In this document: one piece after another, positions 51,142-59,954 of the stretch | Layout: each line of letters starts with the position of its first letter | Position numbering within the stretch: position 1 is the first letter of the stretch | Source of the DNA: VXLM01 sp034421575 | Lineage (GTDB): Bacteria > Chloroflexota > Dehalococcoidia > Lucifugimonadales > VXLM01 | Direction of reading: 5' to 3' | DNA: 64,000 nt | NCBI GenBank assembly: GCA_034421575.1 | Contig: DAOUKG010000036.1 | Coordinates: 6,038 to 70,037 of the forward strand | Position numbers and translations under genes: made by a program | Notes under the pieces: model-generated | Database searches by the model: none | The model's input: the letters and a program-made list of their open reading frames with translations, nothing else | Told to the model about the DNA's origin: nothing

Positions 51142-51168
51142 GCGCCATATCGCGCCATCTTGCGCCAT
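51142..51168. repeat. Three GCGCCAT units at a 10-base period
   Basis: GCGCCAT occurs at 51142, 51152 and 51162 with three-base spacers. It has the same period as the array 119 bases to the left, but a different unit. Confidence 0.8.
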
Positions 51169-51735
51169 TTCCTCGTTGTCGTGAGAGTGGGCGGCTTGCA
51201 GCCGCTTATGGATAGTGTGAGACATGCGTTCTTGTTTGTCAAATTGGGGAAGGGCAACCACAAGGGTTGCCCCTACGATGCGTTGGCCAGGGCATGGATT
51301 CCCGCCCCGTATCGTGGTACGGGGTGACGTTCCTACGCGGGAATGACGAGTAGTGGGGCGCGGTCCATTTTCAGGGTAATGACAACTATTGCGTAGGTTT
51401 CTCTCAGAAGTCTGCCGAGAGCGTTCGTGGTGAGCTCGTCGAACCATGAACGGGGTTGCCACCCTTCGACAGGCTTTCAAGTAACTGCTCTCGCCTACGT
51501 CGGGGCATCACCCTCACCCCCGCATCGAGTGCGGGGCAGGCTCTAGCCCTCTCCCACGACGGGAGAGGGGATAAGAGAGCCTTCGACAGGCTCAGGCCGA
51601 ACGGGCTTTCTCGTAGCCACACGGCAGTTACTGACACCCTTGCACGGCCCCCGCACGGGGCATAACGCTGCTCAGGGTGAACGGGATCCTTTTAGACACC
51701 CTCTCAGGTCTCCGTACGCGGATATGACGGTTAGG

Positions 51736-52458
51736 TTAAGGTCTTGCTTTGCGGGCGTAGATGATGGCGCCTCTCTTGGTCAGGGTGAGCGGGGTGCTGA
51801 TGGCGTTGGAGGCTTGCTCTGCAACGGAGGGGCTTAAGCGGCGACCTTGGAGGTAGAGAGCCAGAGCTTCGCGGTCGGGCAAGTGGACGTAGGGGCCGTC
51901 CCATGCGTCTATCTCGATTTCGGGGAAAACTGAGGCAACGATTTCGGGGGCGTTCTCGCTGTCGAAGGTCGATGGGATGCCGAAGCTCGGCAGGACCGAC
52001 TCAAGCTCCGGCGAGTCGTACCTGCTGGGAGCGCACGCCGCGAACAGCCCGCCCGGTCCGAGGACGCGGTGGCACTCGGCGACGGCCTGCGCGGGGTCAT
52101 CCAGGTGGTAGAGCATGTAGAGAGCGGCAGATCCGCCGAATGTGTCATGCGGGAACGGGAGTGTCCTCGCATCGCCGAAGACGCGGGGGCCGGATGCGGC
52201 TTTGAGCATTGCAGGTGACGCGTCGAGTCCGACTGCGGCGATACCCGCGTCCCGGAGCAGACCAAGCAGCCTGCCGTTTCCGCAGCCGACGTCGAGGACC
52301 CGGTCGGTCCCCTCGCAGGCAAAGCGGCCGGCAACATCTTCATGGACATCTCCAGCCAGCCCGAATTTCTTGGCAGCCAGAGAATTGGAGCGGAACCGTT
52401 CGGGGTCCGTGTCGTAGTCGAGCGGTTCCGGGTTAGGTCGCCGGTCAGGCTCCGGCAT
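51736..52458 (-). CDS. Class I SAM-dependent methyltransferase (Methyltransf_11 type)
   Basis: A 240-residue protein with the SAM motif RVLDVGCGNGRLLGLL, the acidic VGLDASPAML, FGDARTLPFPHDTFG (motif II) and YHLDDPAQAVAECHRVLGPG (motif III). It methylates a small molecule, which cannot be identified. It overlaps the mdh stop region by 14 bases and follows it on the same strand, so it is likely co-transcribed with mdh. Confidence 0.85.
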   Translation of the reverse strand: MPEPDRRPNPEPLDYDTDPERFRSNSLAAKKFGLAGDVHEDVAGRFACEGTDRVLDVGCGNGRLLGLLRDAGIAAVGLDASPAMLKAASGPRVFGDARTLPFPHDTFGGSAALYMLYHLDDPAQAVAECHRVLGPGGLFAACAPSRYDSPELESVLPSFGIPSTFDSENAPEIVASVFPEIEIDAWDGPYVHLPDREALALYLQGRRLSPSVAEQASNAISTPLTLTKRGAIIYARKARP

Positions 52459-53383
52459 TTTCCATCACTTCGACAAGCTCACGGACAGCGTCGGCGGAAC
52501 TCCGGAGAGCGGCGGACTCGTCGTCGGTGAGTTCGAACTCGATGATCTCCTCGACGCCGCAGGCTCCCAGCTTGACTGGGACGCCGACGAAGAGGCCGTC
52601 GATGCCGTACTCGCCTTCGAGGTAGGCCGTGCACGGGAGGGTCTGCTTCTTGTCGAAGAGGATGGACTCGACCATCTGGACGATGGCGGCGGATGGAGCG
52701 TAGTAGGCGCTGCCGGTCTTGAGGTAGTTGACGATCTCCGCGCCGCCGTCCTGGGTGCGCTTGACGATGGCGTCGAGGCGGACTTTCGGGATGAGCTTCG
52801 AGACGGGCTGGCCGCCCACGATTGTGCTGCCGACGACGGGGACCATGGAATCGCCATGTCCGCCGAGCACCCAGGCGTCGATACTCTCGACGGAGACGTT
52901 GAGCTCCATGGCGAGGAAGGTGCGGAACCGGGCGGTGTCGAGGATGCCTGCCATTCCAACGACGCGATTCTTCGGGAAGCCGCTGACCTGATGCGCGCGC
53001 TGGGCCATGGCGTCAAGGGGGTTGGTTACGGGCATGAGGATGGTGTCGGGCGAGTGAGCGACGACCTCGTTGACGACGCTCGTGACGATCTTCATGTTGG
53101 TGAGGAGCAGGTCGTCGCGCGACATGCCGGGCTTGCGGGCAATGCCTGAGGTGATGACGACAACGTCCGACCCTGCGGTCTCCTCGTAGGTGTTGGTTCC
53201 GACGATGGAGGCGTCGCTGCCGGAGACGGGGCCGGATTCGAGGATGTCGAGGGCCTTACCCTGGGGGAGACCGTCGACGATGTCTACGAGGACCACATCG
53301 GCGTATCCCTTGTCGAAGATTCGCTGGGCGGCGGTCGCTCCGACGTTACCTGCTCCGACTACGGTTACTTTGCTGCGTGACAT
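52445..53383 (-). CDS. mdh: Malate dehydrogenase (LDH-like type)
   Basis: A 312-residue NAD-dependent enzyme converting malate and oxaloacetate. The dinucleotide fold reads TVVGAGNVGATAA, the substrate loop ITSGIARKPGMSRDDLL carries the Arg pair that selects malate, PVTNPLDAM follows, and the catalytic His is in VLGGHGDSMVP. Start ATG 53383 follows AAGGAGCATCTG. It lies close to icd on the same strand, as often in Chloroflexota, forming a partial citric-acid-cycle block. Confidence 0.95.
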   Translation of the reverse strand: MSRSKVTVVGAGNVGATAAQRIFDKGYADVVLVDIVDGLPQGKALDILESGPVSGSDASIVGTNTYEETAGSDVVVITSGIARKPGMSRDDLLLTNMKIVTSVVNEVVAHSPDTILMPVTNPLDAMAQRAHQVSGFPKNRVVGMAGILDTARFRTFLAMELNVSVESIDAWVLGGHGDSMVPVVGSTIVGGQPVSKLIPKVRLDAIVKRTQDGGAEIVNYLKTGSAYYAPSAAIVQMVESILFDKKQTLPCTAYLEGEYGIDGLFVGVPVKLGACGVEEIIEFELTDDESAALRSSADAVRELVEVMENAGA

Positions 53384-53780
53384 TCAGATGCTCCTTGGTT
53401 GATGGTTTTGGTAAGTGCAGTGTTTATCGGCTGGTGTGTATTTTGGGTTCCCGTATATGGAAGCCCCTACGTTACGAGTCATTCGGGCGAAAGTCTGAGG
53501 TAAGGCACCTTCTGGGGCCTTTTACCCTCACCCCAACCCTCTCCCGCGAACGGGAGAGGGGGTAAGGCAATTGCCCTATTTCCCGGGAATGACGGTGGAT
53601 TTAAGGGAATGAGAGCGTGTTGATGCCGGGGACGGGCAACCACAAGGGTTGCCCCTACGATGGATATTCGTTTGGGTCTTCTCCTAATCACCTGTCCTCG
53701 AACGGAATCTACAGAAACACGTCGAATTGAACAGAGCGCGGTCTTGGGTTGTCTATATGATGTCGTCGCCGACAGTTCCC
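53384..53780. repeat. Repeat-bearing gap between icd and mdh
   Basis: Contains a CCCTCTCCCGCGAACGGGAG hairpin copy (53525-53562), a half copy of the GGGAATGACGG palindrome repeat (about 53582), and GGGCAACCACAAGGGTTGCC (53634-53660). I see no gene. Confidence 0.75.
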
Positions 53781-54983
53781 CTACCCGTTTTCTAGCTCGT
53801 CGCGGCGGGCGAAGAGGTTGGGGTCTTCGACGGTTGCCATGAGGTAGTCGCCGAACTCGGTGCTCGTCGCGCCGGTGTCGCGGCCAGTCATGACGACCTT
53901 CTTCTCGTACATGCCGCAGATATCGAGGGCGGTATGGAGTCGCACCGCGAGGTCGTTGTAGCCGATGTGGTCGAGCATCATTGCCCCGGCGCGGACAAGG
54001 GAGCTGGGGTCGGCATACTGGGCACGTCCCTCGGTGACCATGCGGGGAGCGCTGCCGTGGATGGCCTCGAACATGGCGTATTGCTTGCCGATGTTGGCGC
54101 TTCCCGCGGTGCCGACGCCGCCCTGAATCTCGGCGGCCTCGTCGGTGAGGATGTCGCCGTAGAGGTTCGGGAGGGCGAGCACTTGGAAGTCGCTGCGGCG
54201 CTTGGGGTCGATGAGCTTGGCGGTCATGATGTCGATGTACCAGCCGTCCCACTCGATGCCGGGGTACTTCTCCCCTATCCGACGGGCGACATCGAGGAAC
54301 TTGCCGTCGGTGGTCTTGACGACGTTGGCCTTGGTGACGATGGTGACGTGAGTCTTGCCGGTGCGCTTGGCGTGGTCGAATGCGGCCTCGATGATGCGCT
54401 CGGATCCGGGCGTCGTGATGACGCGGAAGTCGATGGCGAGGTCGTCGGTGACATTGATGCCCTGGCTGCCCACGGCGTAGAGGTCCTCGGTATTCTCGCG
54501 GAAGAACGTCCAGTCGATGTTCTCGGACGGGATGCGGACGGGCCGGACGTTTGCAAAGAGATCGAGGGCCTTTCTCATGCTGACGTTGGCCGACTCGATG
54601 TTGGGCCAGCCGTCGCCCTTTTCGGGAGTGTGAGTGGGACCCTTGACGGAGACGTGGCACTCCTTGATGGCTTCGAGCACGTCGTCGGGTATGGACTGCA
54701 GCTTGGCGGCGCGGTTCTCTATGGTGAGACCCTCGATGTTGCGGAACTCGACCTTGCCGCTTGCGACCTCATCGCGGAGGAGGTATTCGAGCACCCGCCG
54801 GGTCTCCTCGCTGATAGCGGGGCCGATGCCGTCGCCGCCGATCATGCCGATGATGATGGGGCTGATGGATGTGTAGTCGGTCCAATCGCCCTCGCTCTTG
54901 AGGCGCTCGACTCGTTCTAGCTGCTCTTCCAGGACGGTGCCGAAGTGCTGTTTTGCCTGTTCGATTACCTGTGAGGTGTCCAC
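53781..54983 (-). CDS. icd: Isocitrate dehydrogenase (isocitrate/isopropylmalate family)
   Basis: A 400-residue beta-decarboxylating dehydrogenase. Marks: IIIGMIGGDGIGPAISEE, KGPTHTPEKGDGWPNIES, the substrate motif ANVSMRKALDLFANVRPVR with the Ser/Arg used by isocitrate enzymes, FRENTEDLYAVG, TKANVVKTTDG, and AIHGSAPRM. It oxidises isocitrate to 2-oxoglutarate, and whether it uses NAD or NADP is not evident. An N-terminal 45-residue helical extension (MDTSQVIEQAKQHF) precedes the core. Upstream of mdh on the same strand but separated by repeats. Confidence 0.9.
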   Translation of the reverse strand: MDTSQVIEQAKQHFGTVLEEQLERVERLKSEGDWTDYTSISPIIIGMIGGDGIGPAISEETRRVLEYLLRDEVASGKVEFRNIEGLTIENRAAKLQSIPDDVLEAIKECHVSVKGPTHTPEKGDGWPNIESANVSMRKALDLFANVRPVRIPSENIDWTFFRENTEDLYAVGSQGINVTDDLAIDFRVITTPGSERIIEAAFDHAKRTGKTHVTIVTKANVVKTTDGKFLDVARRIGEKYPGIEWDGWYIDIMTAKLIDPKRRSDFQVLALPNLYGDILTDEAAEIQGGVGTAGSANIGKQYAMFEAIHGSAPRMVTEGRAQYADPSSLVRAGAMMLDHIGYNDLAVRLHTALDICGMYEKKVVMTGRDTGATSTEFGDYLMATVEDPNLFARRDELENG

Positions 54984-55072
54984 GTTTGTTCCCTTCTTGA
55001 TTGTCTTGCCTTGCGGTCTGCTATGGAGGAGCTATCGAGTCCAGTACCGGTTCCCTATGGCTCTGGTAGATT

Positions 55073-55110
55073 CCCTCACCCTAGCCCTCTCCCACGACGG
55101 GAGAGGGGAT
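55073..55110. repeat. CCCTCTCCC hairpin repeat, copy before icd
   Basis: CCCTCACCCTAGCCCTCTCC then CACGACGGGAGAGGGGAT, identical over most of its length to the copy at 1642-1678. It lies in the gap between pycB and icd. Confidence 0.85.
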
Positions 55111-55162
55111 GCTCGTCTTTCGACTGAGTTGTCATATCCAAATAGAAACAGAAGTAGGTTGT

Positions 55163-57022
55163 TCATGGAGTGATGATTGCCAGCACGTCCCCTCGTGAGA
55201 CTTTGGCTCCTATGTCGAAGGGGAGCGCGCGTACGGTACCTGCCGATGGGGACGGCAGGGAGTTCTGCATCTTCATGGCTTCCAGCACGACGATGGGCTG
55301 TCCGGCCTCGACGGTCGCGCCCACATCCACCTCGTGACGGAGGACTATGCCGGGCATGGGGGCCTCCACTGTCGATTCGCCCGGTTGTACGGCTGCGTCG
55401 TCGGTGGCAGCTGCCGGGGCCTGCACCGGAGACGTTGACGTTCCCGATCCTCCGTCCGGAGGGACCGGCGCGCCGGTTGAGACGGGGTCCACCTCTACGA
55501 AGAATGCCTCGCCGTCCACGAAGACATTGAATGCGCGGGCGCGGTGGCTCTTCGGGACTGCGGACTGAGCCTGCACCGGAGCAGTGGCGGGACGTGCTGC
55601 CTCATCCGGTGGGGCTTCGGGCTTCATCTCGTCGGGCATGGGGTCGAGGCCGTGCTTGATGCGGACCCACTTGCCGCCGGTCTGCGGGTAGAGGGCATAG
55701 GTCAGGATATCGTCGAGGTCGTCTGAGACGTCGGCGATGGCCGCTGCCGCTTCCGGCAACTCGGGTTCGTCCCAAGCGGAAGGTCGTCCCACGATGGGGG
55801 TTGCATTGTCGCCGCCGCCGCTCCGAGCCTTCTCGATTATCTCTTCGCTCATCGGAGCCGGTGACTGTCCGTAGAGTCCGAGGGCGAATTCCCTGACGGG
55901 TTCGATGATGGTGGCGTAGCGGCCCATGAGGACGTTGGTGACGGACTGCGAACCGACCATCTGGCTCATGGGAGTGACGAGTGGCGGGTAGCCCAGGTCC
56001 TTGCGGGTGCGGGGGATCTCTTCGAGGACTTCGGGCAGCTTGTCGAGGGCGTCGGCCTCTCGGAGCTGCGACACGAGGTTGCTGGTCATGCCGCCGGGTA
56101 TCTGGTGACTGAGGACGCGGGCGTCGATGACGGAGGTCTTGGGGGTCTCCAGGTGTTGCCGGTACTTGGGCGTAATGGTCTCGAGGTAGTCGCCAAGATC
56201 AAGGAGCGGCTCGAGGTCGAGACCCGGGTCTCTGTCGGTGTTCTTGAGGGAGGTGATGAGCGGCTCGACTGCGGGCTGTGCCGTGCGGAGAGCCAGTGGG
56301 GCAAGGCAGGCATCGACAACGTCCACACCCGCTTCGATTGCCTTGAGGACGGTCATCGAGGCCATGCCGCTCGTGTAGTGCGTGTGCAGTTGGAGCGGTA
56401 TGTCGACGACTTCTTTCAGGGCCGTAAAGAGGTTGAAGGAGTCGTAGGGGGCGAGGAGACCCGCCATGTCCTTGACGCAGATGCTGTCGGCATCGAGTTC
56501 GAGGAGTTCCTTCGCCTTGTCGATGTAGTAGTCGAGGTTGTAGATGGGACCGCCGAGGACGCCCTCTTCGGTGACGGAGTAGCAGATCGTTAGCTGGAGG
56601 TGCGCGCCGGAGTCCTTGACGGCGGCGGCGGCGCGTTCGAGGTTCATGGGATCGTTGAGCGCATCGAAGACGCGGAAAACATCGATGCCCGCCTCGGTGG
56701 AGCGGTGCACAAAGGCGTCTACTACATCGTCGGCGTATGGGCGATACCCGACGAGGGACTGGCCCCGAAGGAGCATCTGGAGGGGCGTGTCGGGGATGAG
56801 CTTCTTGAAGGTGCGCAGGCGTTCCCACGGGTCCTCTCCGAGGAATCGCGTGGTCGAGTCGAAGGTTGCGCCGCCCCAGACCTCCATGGAGTGGAAGCCG
56901 ACGGCGTTCATTCGCTCTGCTATGGGCACCATGTCCTCGGTGCGGAGGCGGGTCGCCATCAGGCTCTGGTGGGCGTCCCGGAAGGTGGTGTCGGTGATCT
57001 TGATGGGGTTGGCGGAGGTCAT
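55163..57022 (-). CDS. pycB: Pyruvate carboxylase subunit B / oxaloacetate decarboxylase alpha-type biotin enzyme
   Basis: A 619-residue protein. The N-terminal carboxyltransferase TIM barrel reads IKITDTTFRDAHQSLMATRL, VWGGATFDSTTRFLGEDPWE, SICVKDMAGLLAPY and LHTHYTSGMASM (metal His pair). A PYC/OADA middle domain follows, then a Pro/Ala linker and the C-terminal biotinyl domain with EAMKMQNSLPSP (biotinylated Lys). It moves CO2 between biotin and pyruvate/oxaloacetate. The biotin carboxylase subunit is not in the window. It follows the pccB-type gene and a 64-residue ORF on the same strand. Confidence 0.9.
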   Translation of the reverse strand: MTSANPIKITDTTFRDAHQSLMATRLRTEDMVPIAERMNAVGFHSMEVWGGATFDSTTRFLGEDPWERLRTFKKLIPDTPLQMLLRGQSLVGYRPYADDVVDAFVHRSTEAGIDVFRVFDALNDPMNLERAAAAVKDSGAHLQLTICYSVTEEGVLGGPIYNLDYYIDKAKELLELDADSICVKDMAGLLAPYDSFNLFTALKEVVDIPLQLHTHYTSGMASMTVLKAIEAGVDVVDACLAPLALRTAQPAVEPLITSLKNTDRDPGLDLEPLLDLGDYLETITPKYRQHLETPKTSVIDARVLSHQIPGGMTSNLVSQLREADALDKLPEVLEEIPRTRKDLGYPPLVTPMSQMVGSQSVTNVLMGRYATIIEPVREFALGLYGQSPAPMSEEIIEKARSGGGDNATPIVGRPSAWDEPELPEAAAAIADVSDDLDDILTYALYPQTGGKWVRIKHGLDPMPDEMKPEAPPDEAARPATAPVQAQSAVPKSHRARAFNVFVDGEAFFVEVDPVSTGAPVPPDGGSGTSTSPVQAPAAATDDAAVQPGESTVEAPMPGIVLRHEVDVGATVEAGQPIVVLEAMKMQNSLPSPSAGTVRALPFDIGAKVSRGDVLAIITP

Positions 57023-57087
57023 GCGATGGGGCACTTGAGGTCTAGAGCAGTTGGTCACTTGGATACGACATTGTTGGTTCTGAATTG

Positions 57088-57113
57088 CCCTTCGACAGGC
57101 TCAGGGCGAACGT
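57088..57113. repeat. TTCGACAGGCTCAGG dispersed repeat
   Basis: CCCTTCGACAGGCTCAGGGC followed by GAACG. Clean copies also lie at 61277-61301 and (variant) 51580-51604, with degraded ones at 17449, 62868 and 63710. This unit is common in many environmental bacterial genomes. Confidence 0.8.
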
Positions 57114-57171
57114 GTTTTTCCCTTCCACTCCTCTGTTTAGAACTCGCTGAGTGGAAACATTGGAACGTTTC

Positions 57172-57366
57172 TCAATGCCATGCGGTGTGTTTCCAGAGGT
57201 TGGTCGGATGGTGATTATTCTCCCTGAGGGTGCGCCACGTGGTCGATTTCCAGCGACTCAACGGGCGGTGTTCCTGCCTGTCGACGATACGGATGGCATC
57301 CTGGTCCAGGTATTCCTGTACAGCGGCGATTGCCGCGGACATGAGCTTTTCGGAACGGTCGGTCAC
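57172..57366 (-). CDS. Small acyl-CoA carboxylase-associated protein (epsilon/PccX-like)
   Basis: A 64-residue protein starting at GTG 57366 inside the stop of the carboxyltransferase gene (GTGA overlap). It has an N-terminal helix (EKLMSAAIAAVQEYLDQD) and a short basic Trp-containing segment (SRWKSTTWRTLREN). Small accessory subunits of this size occur next to acyl-CoA carboxylase beta genes and aid assembly. That role is inference from position. It is too short to assign by sequence alone. Confidence 0.6.
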   Translation of the reverse strand: MTDRSEKLMSAAIAAVQEYLDQDAIRIVDRQEHRPLSRWKSTTWRTLRENNHHPTNLWKHTAWH

Positions 57367-58925
57367 AGGGGGATGCTCCCGTGCTTCTTCGGGGGCAGGG
57401 TCTCGCGCTTGTTTTCGAGCATTTCGAGGGCGTGGATGATCTTGGGCCGCGTATCGGCGGGGTCTATCACGTCGTCGATGAGTCCACGGCTGGCGGCGAC
57501 GTAGGGGTTCATGAAGAGTCGTTCGTACTCTTCAATGAGCTCAGCACGCTTGGCCTCCGGCTCGTCGTCCTTGCGGATCTGGTCGCGGTAGACGATGTTG
57601 ACCGCTCCCTCGGCCCCCATGACTGCCACCTGCCCCGTGGGCCACGCGTAGTTGACATCGCCCTTGAGGTTCTTGCTGCTCATGGCGATGTACGCGCCGC
57701 CGTAGGCCTTGCGGACGAGGACGCTGATCTTGGGCACGGTGGCCTCGGCGTAGGCGTAGAGCAGCTTCGCGCCGTGCTTGATTATGCCGCCGTGCTCCTG
57801 GACGGTGCCCGGCATGTAACCCGGCACGTCGATGAAGGTGACGAGGGGGACGTTGAAGGCGTCGCAGAAGCGGATGAAGCGGGCGGCCTTGGTGGACGCG
57901 TTGATATCGAGGAGGCCTGCGAGGTGGTCGGGCTGCTGGGCAATGATGCCGACCGGGCGGCCGTCGAACCGGGCGAAGCCGACGATGATGTTTCGGGCGT
58001 ACTGCTCGTGGACCTCCATGAAGTCGGCGTCGTCGATCACCTGGAGGATGATGTCCATCATGTCGTAGGGCTGGTTCGGGTTGTCGGGGACGACGTGGAG
58101 GAGGGCACGGTCGCGGCGTTCCGGCTCGTCCTGGGTCTCCTGTCTCGGAGGCTCCTCCATGTTGTTCTGGGGGAGGAAGCTGAGGAGGCGGCGAATCTGG
58201 TCGAGGCACTCCTGCTCGGACTCCCACACAAACTGGCAAACACCGCTCTTTGATGCGTGGGCCTCTGCGCCGCCCAACTCGTCGTGGGAGACGACCTCGC
58301 CGGTGGCGGCTTTCACCACGTCGGGACCGGTGATGTAAAGTTGTCCGATACCCCGCACCATCATGATGAAGTCGGTCAAGGCGGGGGAGTAGACGGCACC
58401 GCCCGCGGCGGGGCCGAGCATGGCCGATATCTGGGGGACGACACCGGAGTAGCGCACGTTTCGCTGAAATATGGCGCTGTATCCGGCGAGGCTGTCTATG
58501 CCCTCCTGGATGCGCGCGCCGCCTGAGTCGATGAGGCCGACGACCGGAGCGCCACTGTTGGCGGCGAGGTCCATGACCTTGCATATCTTCTGTGCTACGA
58601 CCTCGGACAACGTACCGCCGATGACGGTGAAGTCCTGCGCGTAGACGAACGCCACGCGACCCGCGATCTTGCCGTAGCCGGTGACGACGGCGTCGCCAAG
58701 GTACTTGCGGTCGGCCATGCCGAACTCGGTGGCGCGGTGTTCTACGAAGGCGTCGAGTTCCTCGAAGGTGCCCTCGTCAAAGAGGAGGTCAATGCGCTCA
58801 CGGGCGGTAAGCTTGCCCTTGGCGTGCTGCGCTTCTATGCGTGAGGGCCCGCCACCCTGCCGAGACTTCTCGCTGAGGGCCTCAAGCTCCTCCCGCATCA
58901 CATCTACTTTGCGTTTTAGGACCAT
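57363..58925 (-). CDS. Acyl-CoA (propionyl-type) carboxylase beta subunit
   Basis: A 520-residue carboxyltransferase with two crotonase-like halves: GKLTARERIDLLFDEGTF, DFTVIGGTLSEVVAQKI, LIDSGGARIQEG, AMLGPAAGGAVYSPALTDF (N half) and FIDVPGYMPGTVQEHGGII, VRKAYGGAYIAMSSK (C half). It transfers CO2 from biotin to propionyl-CoA or acetyl-CoA. The choice of acyl group is not evident. ATG 58925 begins the conserved MVLKRKVDVM helix, while the frame is open to 59072. First gene of the operon with the 64-residue protein and pycB. Divergent from folP. Confidence 0.9.
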   Translation of the reverse strand: MVLKRKVDVMREELEALSEKSRQGGGPSRIEAQHAKGKLTARERIDLLFDEGTFEELDAFVEHRATEFGMADRKYLGDAVVTGYGKIAGRVAFVYAQDFTVIGGTLSEVVAQKICKVMDLAANSGAPVVGLIDSGGARIQEGIDSLAGYSAIFQRNVRYSGVVPQISAMLGPAAGGAVYSPALTDFIMMVRGIGQLYITGPDVVKAATGEVVSHDELGGAEAHASKSGVCQFVWESEQECLDQIRRLLSFLPQNNMEEPPRQETQDEPERRDRALLHVVPDNPNQPYDMMDIILQVIDDADFMEVHEQYARNIIVGFARFDGRPVGIIAQQPDHLAGLLDINASTKAARFIRFCDAFNVPLVTFIDVPGYMPGTVQEHGGIIKHGAKLLYAYAEATVPKISVLVRKAYGGAYIAMSSKNLKGDVNYAWPTGQVAVMGAEGAVNIVYRDQIRKDDEPEAKRAELIEEYERLFMNPYVAASRGLIDDVIDPADTRPKIIHALEMLENKRETLPPKKHGSIPL

Positions 58926-59081
58926 GCTGTCGGACTCGTCCTGCCTGTGACAAACTTCGAGCGAACGTGCGGGGTCGCCGTCCGCTCGATGGGATACAAT
59001 GACCTCAATCACGGTACCAAATCTCCACGACCCTAGCAAGGTAATCGCGTCCCGCCCAAAGGGGCCGCGCAATCAAGTTTC

Positions 59082-59954
59082 ATGGACGTCTCAACGTCAC
59101 TCAAGGGCATCACGGACATTGGGGGAAGACGTTTCGCCTGGGGCGAGCGGACGTATGTGATGGGCGTCATCAACGTCACGCCGGATTCCTTCTCCAACGA
59201 CGGGGTGGGCAGTGACGTGAAGGCCGCGGTCCGGCTGGCGGAGCGGTTTCAAGAGGACGGCGCGGACATCATCGACGTGGGCGGCGAGTCGACGCGTCCG
59301 CCGGGGATATACACAGGCTCGGAGCCGATATCCGTGGACGAAGAATTGGGCAGAGTGCTCCCTATGATCGAGGCGATCACGCGGGAGACCGACGTGCCCG
59401 TTAGCATCGATACGTACAAGGCGGAGGTGGCACAGGCGGCCGTCGCGGCGGGGGCGTCGATGATCAACGACGTGTGGGCGCTGCAGAGAGACCCGGACAT
59501 GCTGGGGGTTGCTGCCAATGCAGACGTGCCTGTCGTGCTGATGCACAACCAAGTTGGAACGGAGTACGTCGACCTGGTGCCCGACATGATTGGAGATCTA
59601 CGGGAACGGGTTAACGTGGCGTTGGGAGGTGGAGTGCGACCAGAGCACATAGTCGTCGATCCGGGTATGGGATTCGGCAAGACTGCGGAACAGAATCTCG
59701 AAATCCTGCGGCGGCTAGGCGAGTTCGAGTCACTGGGTCTGCCGCTGCTCGTGGGGATGTCGCGGAAGTCGACGATTGGCTATGTTTTGGGACTGCCGGT
59801 GGAGGACCGCGTAGAGGGGACGGCGGCTACGGTGGCGCTGTCCATTGCGGGGGGCGCGGATATTGTGCGGGTGCATGACGTGAAGGAAATGGCGCGCGTG
59901 GCGAGGATGACGGACGCGGTGGTGCGCGGTTGGAGCCAAGACGATGCGGACTGA
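59082..59954 (+). CDS. folP: Dihydropteroate synthase
   Basis: A 290-residue TIM barrel condensing pterin pyrophosphate with p-aminobenzoate. Marks: VMGVINVTPDSFSNDG (loop 1), IIDVGGESTRPPG (loop 2), VPVSIDTYKAEVA, MINDVWALQRD, VLMHNQVGT and VDPGMGFGKTAEQN, then GMSRKSTIG and EGTAATVAL. Complete at both ends. ATG 59082 has a weak upstream site. Overlaps folK by 11 bases, forming a folate operon. Confidence 0.95.
   Translation: MDVSTSLKGITDIGGRRFAWGERTYVMGVINVTPDSFSNDGVGSDVKAAVRLAERFQEDGADIIDVGGESTRPPGIYTGSEPISVDEELGRVLPMIEAITRETDVPVSIDTYKAEVAQAAVAAGASMINDVWALQRDPDMLGVAANADVPVVLMHNQVGTEYVDLVPDMIGDLRERVNVALGGGVRPEHIVVDPGMGFGKTAEQNLEILRRLGEFESLGLPLLVGMSRKSTIGYVLGLPVEDRVEGTAATVALSIAGGADIVRVHDVKEMARVARMTDAVVRGWSQDDAD

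Larger units (their letters stand above)
50701..51735. repeat. Gene-free block built of several dispersed repeat families
   Basis: Over 1 kb without a supportable gene. In order it holds GGGCAACCACAAGGGTTGCC (50701 and again 51252), a nested palindrome unit with CCCGCCCCGTATCGTGGTAC (about 50856 and 51300), two triple short repeats (51023-51050 and 51142-51168), a CCCTCTCCC hairpin copy with an inserted CGCATCGAGTGCGGGGCAGG (51510-51571), and a TTCGACAGGCTCAGG copy (51580-51604). Open frames here are low-complexity shadows. Confidence 0.8.

Noticed and set aside
50409..51263. 284-codon minus-strand frame over the end of queG and the repeat block
   Set aside because: It is made of repeat translations (for example KMQQNATPCNK from the TGTTGCAT array) and the antisense of queG.
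50701..51735. Possible CRISPR array because of recurring short repeats
   Set aside because: Repeats are of different families, irregularly spaced, and not separated by uniform unique spacers. No cas genes are present.
53479..54660. 393-codon minus-strand frame overlapping icd
   Set aside because: Arg/His-rich shadow of icd in another frame. icd itself has intact family motifs.
57541..58584. 347-codon frame inside the acyl-CoA carboxylase beta gene
   Set aside because: Arg/Pro/His-rich out-of-frame reading, with no start signal.
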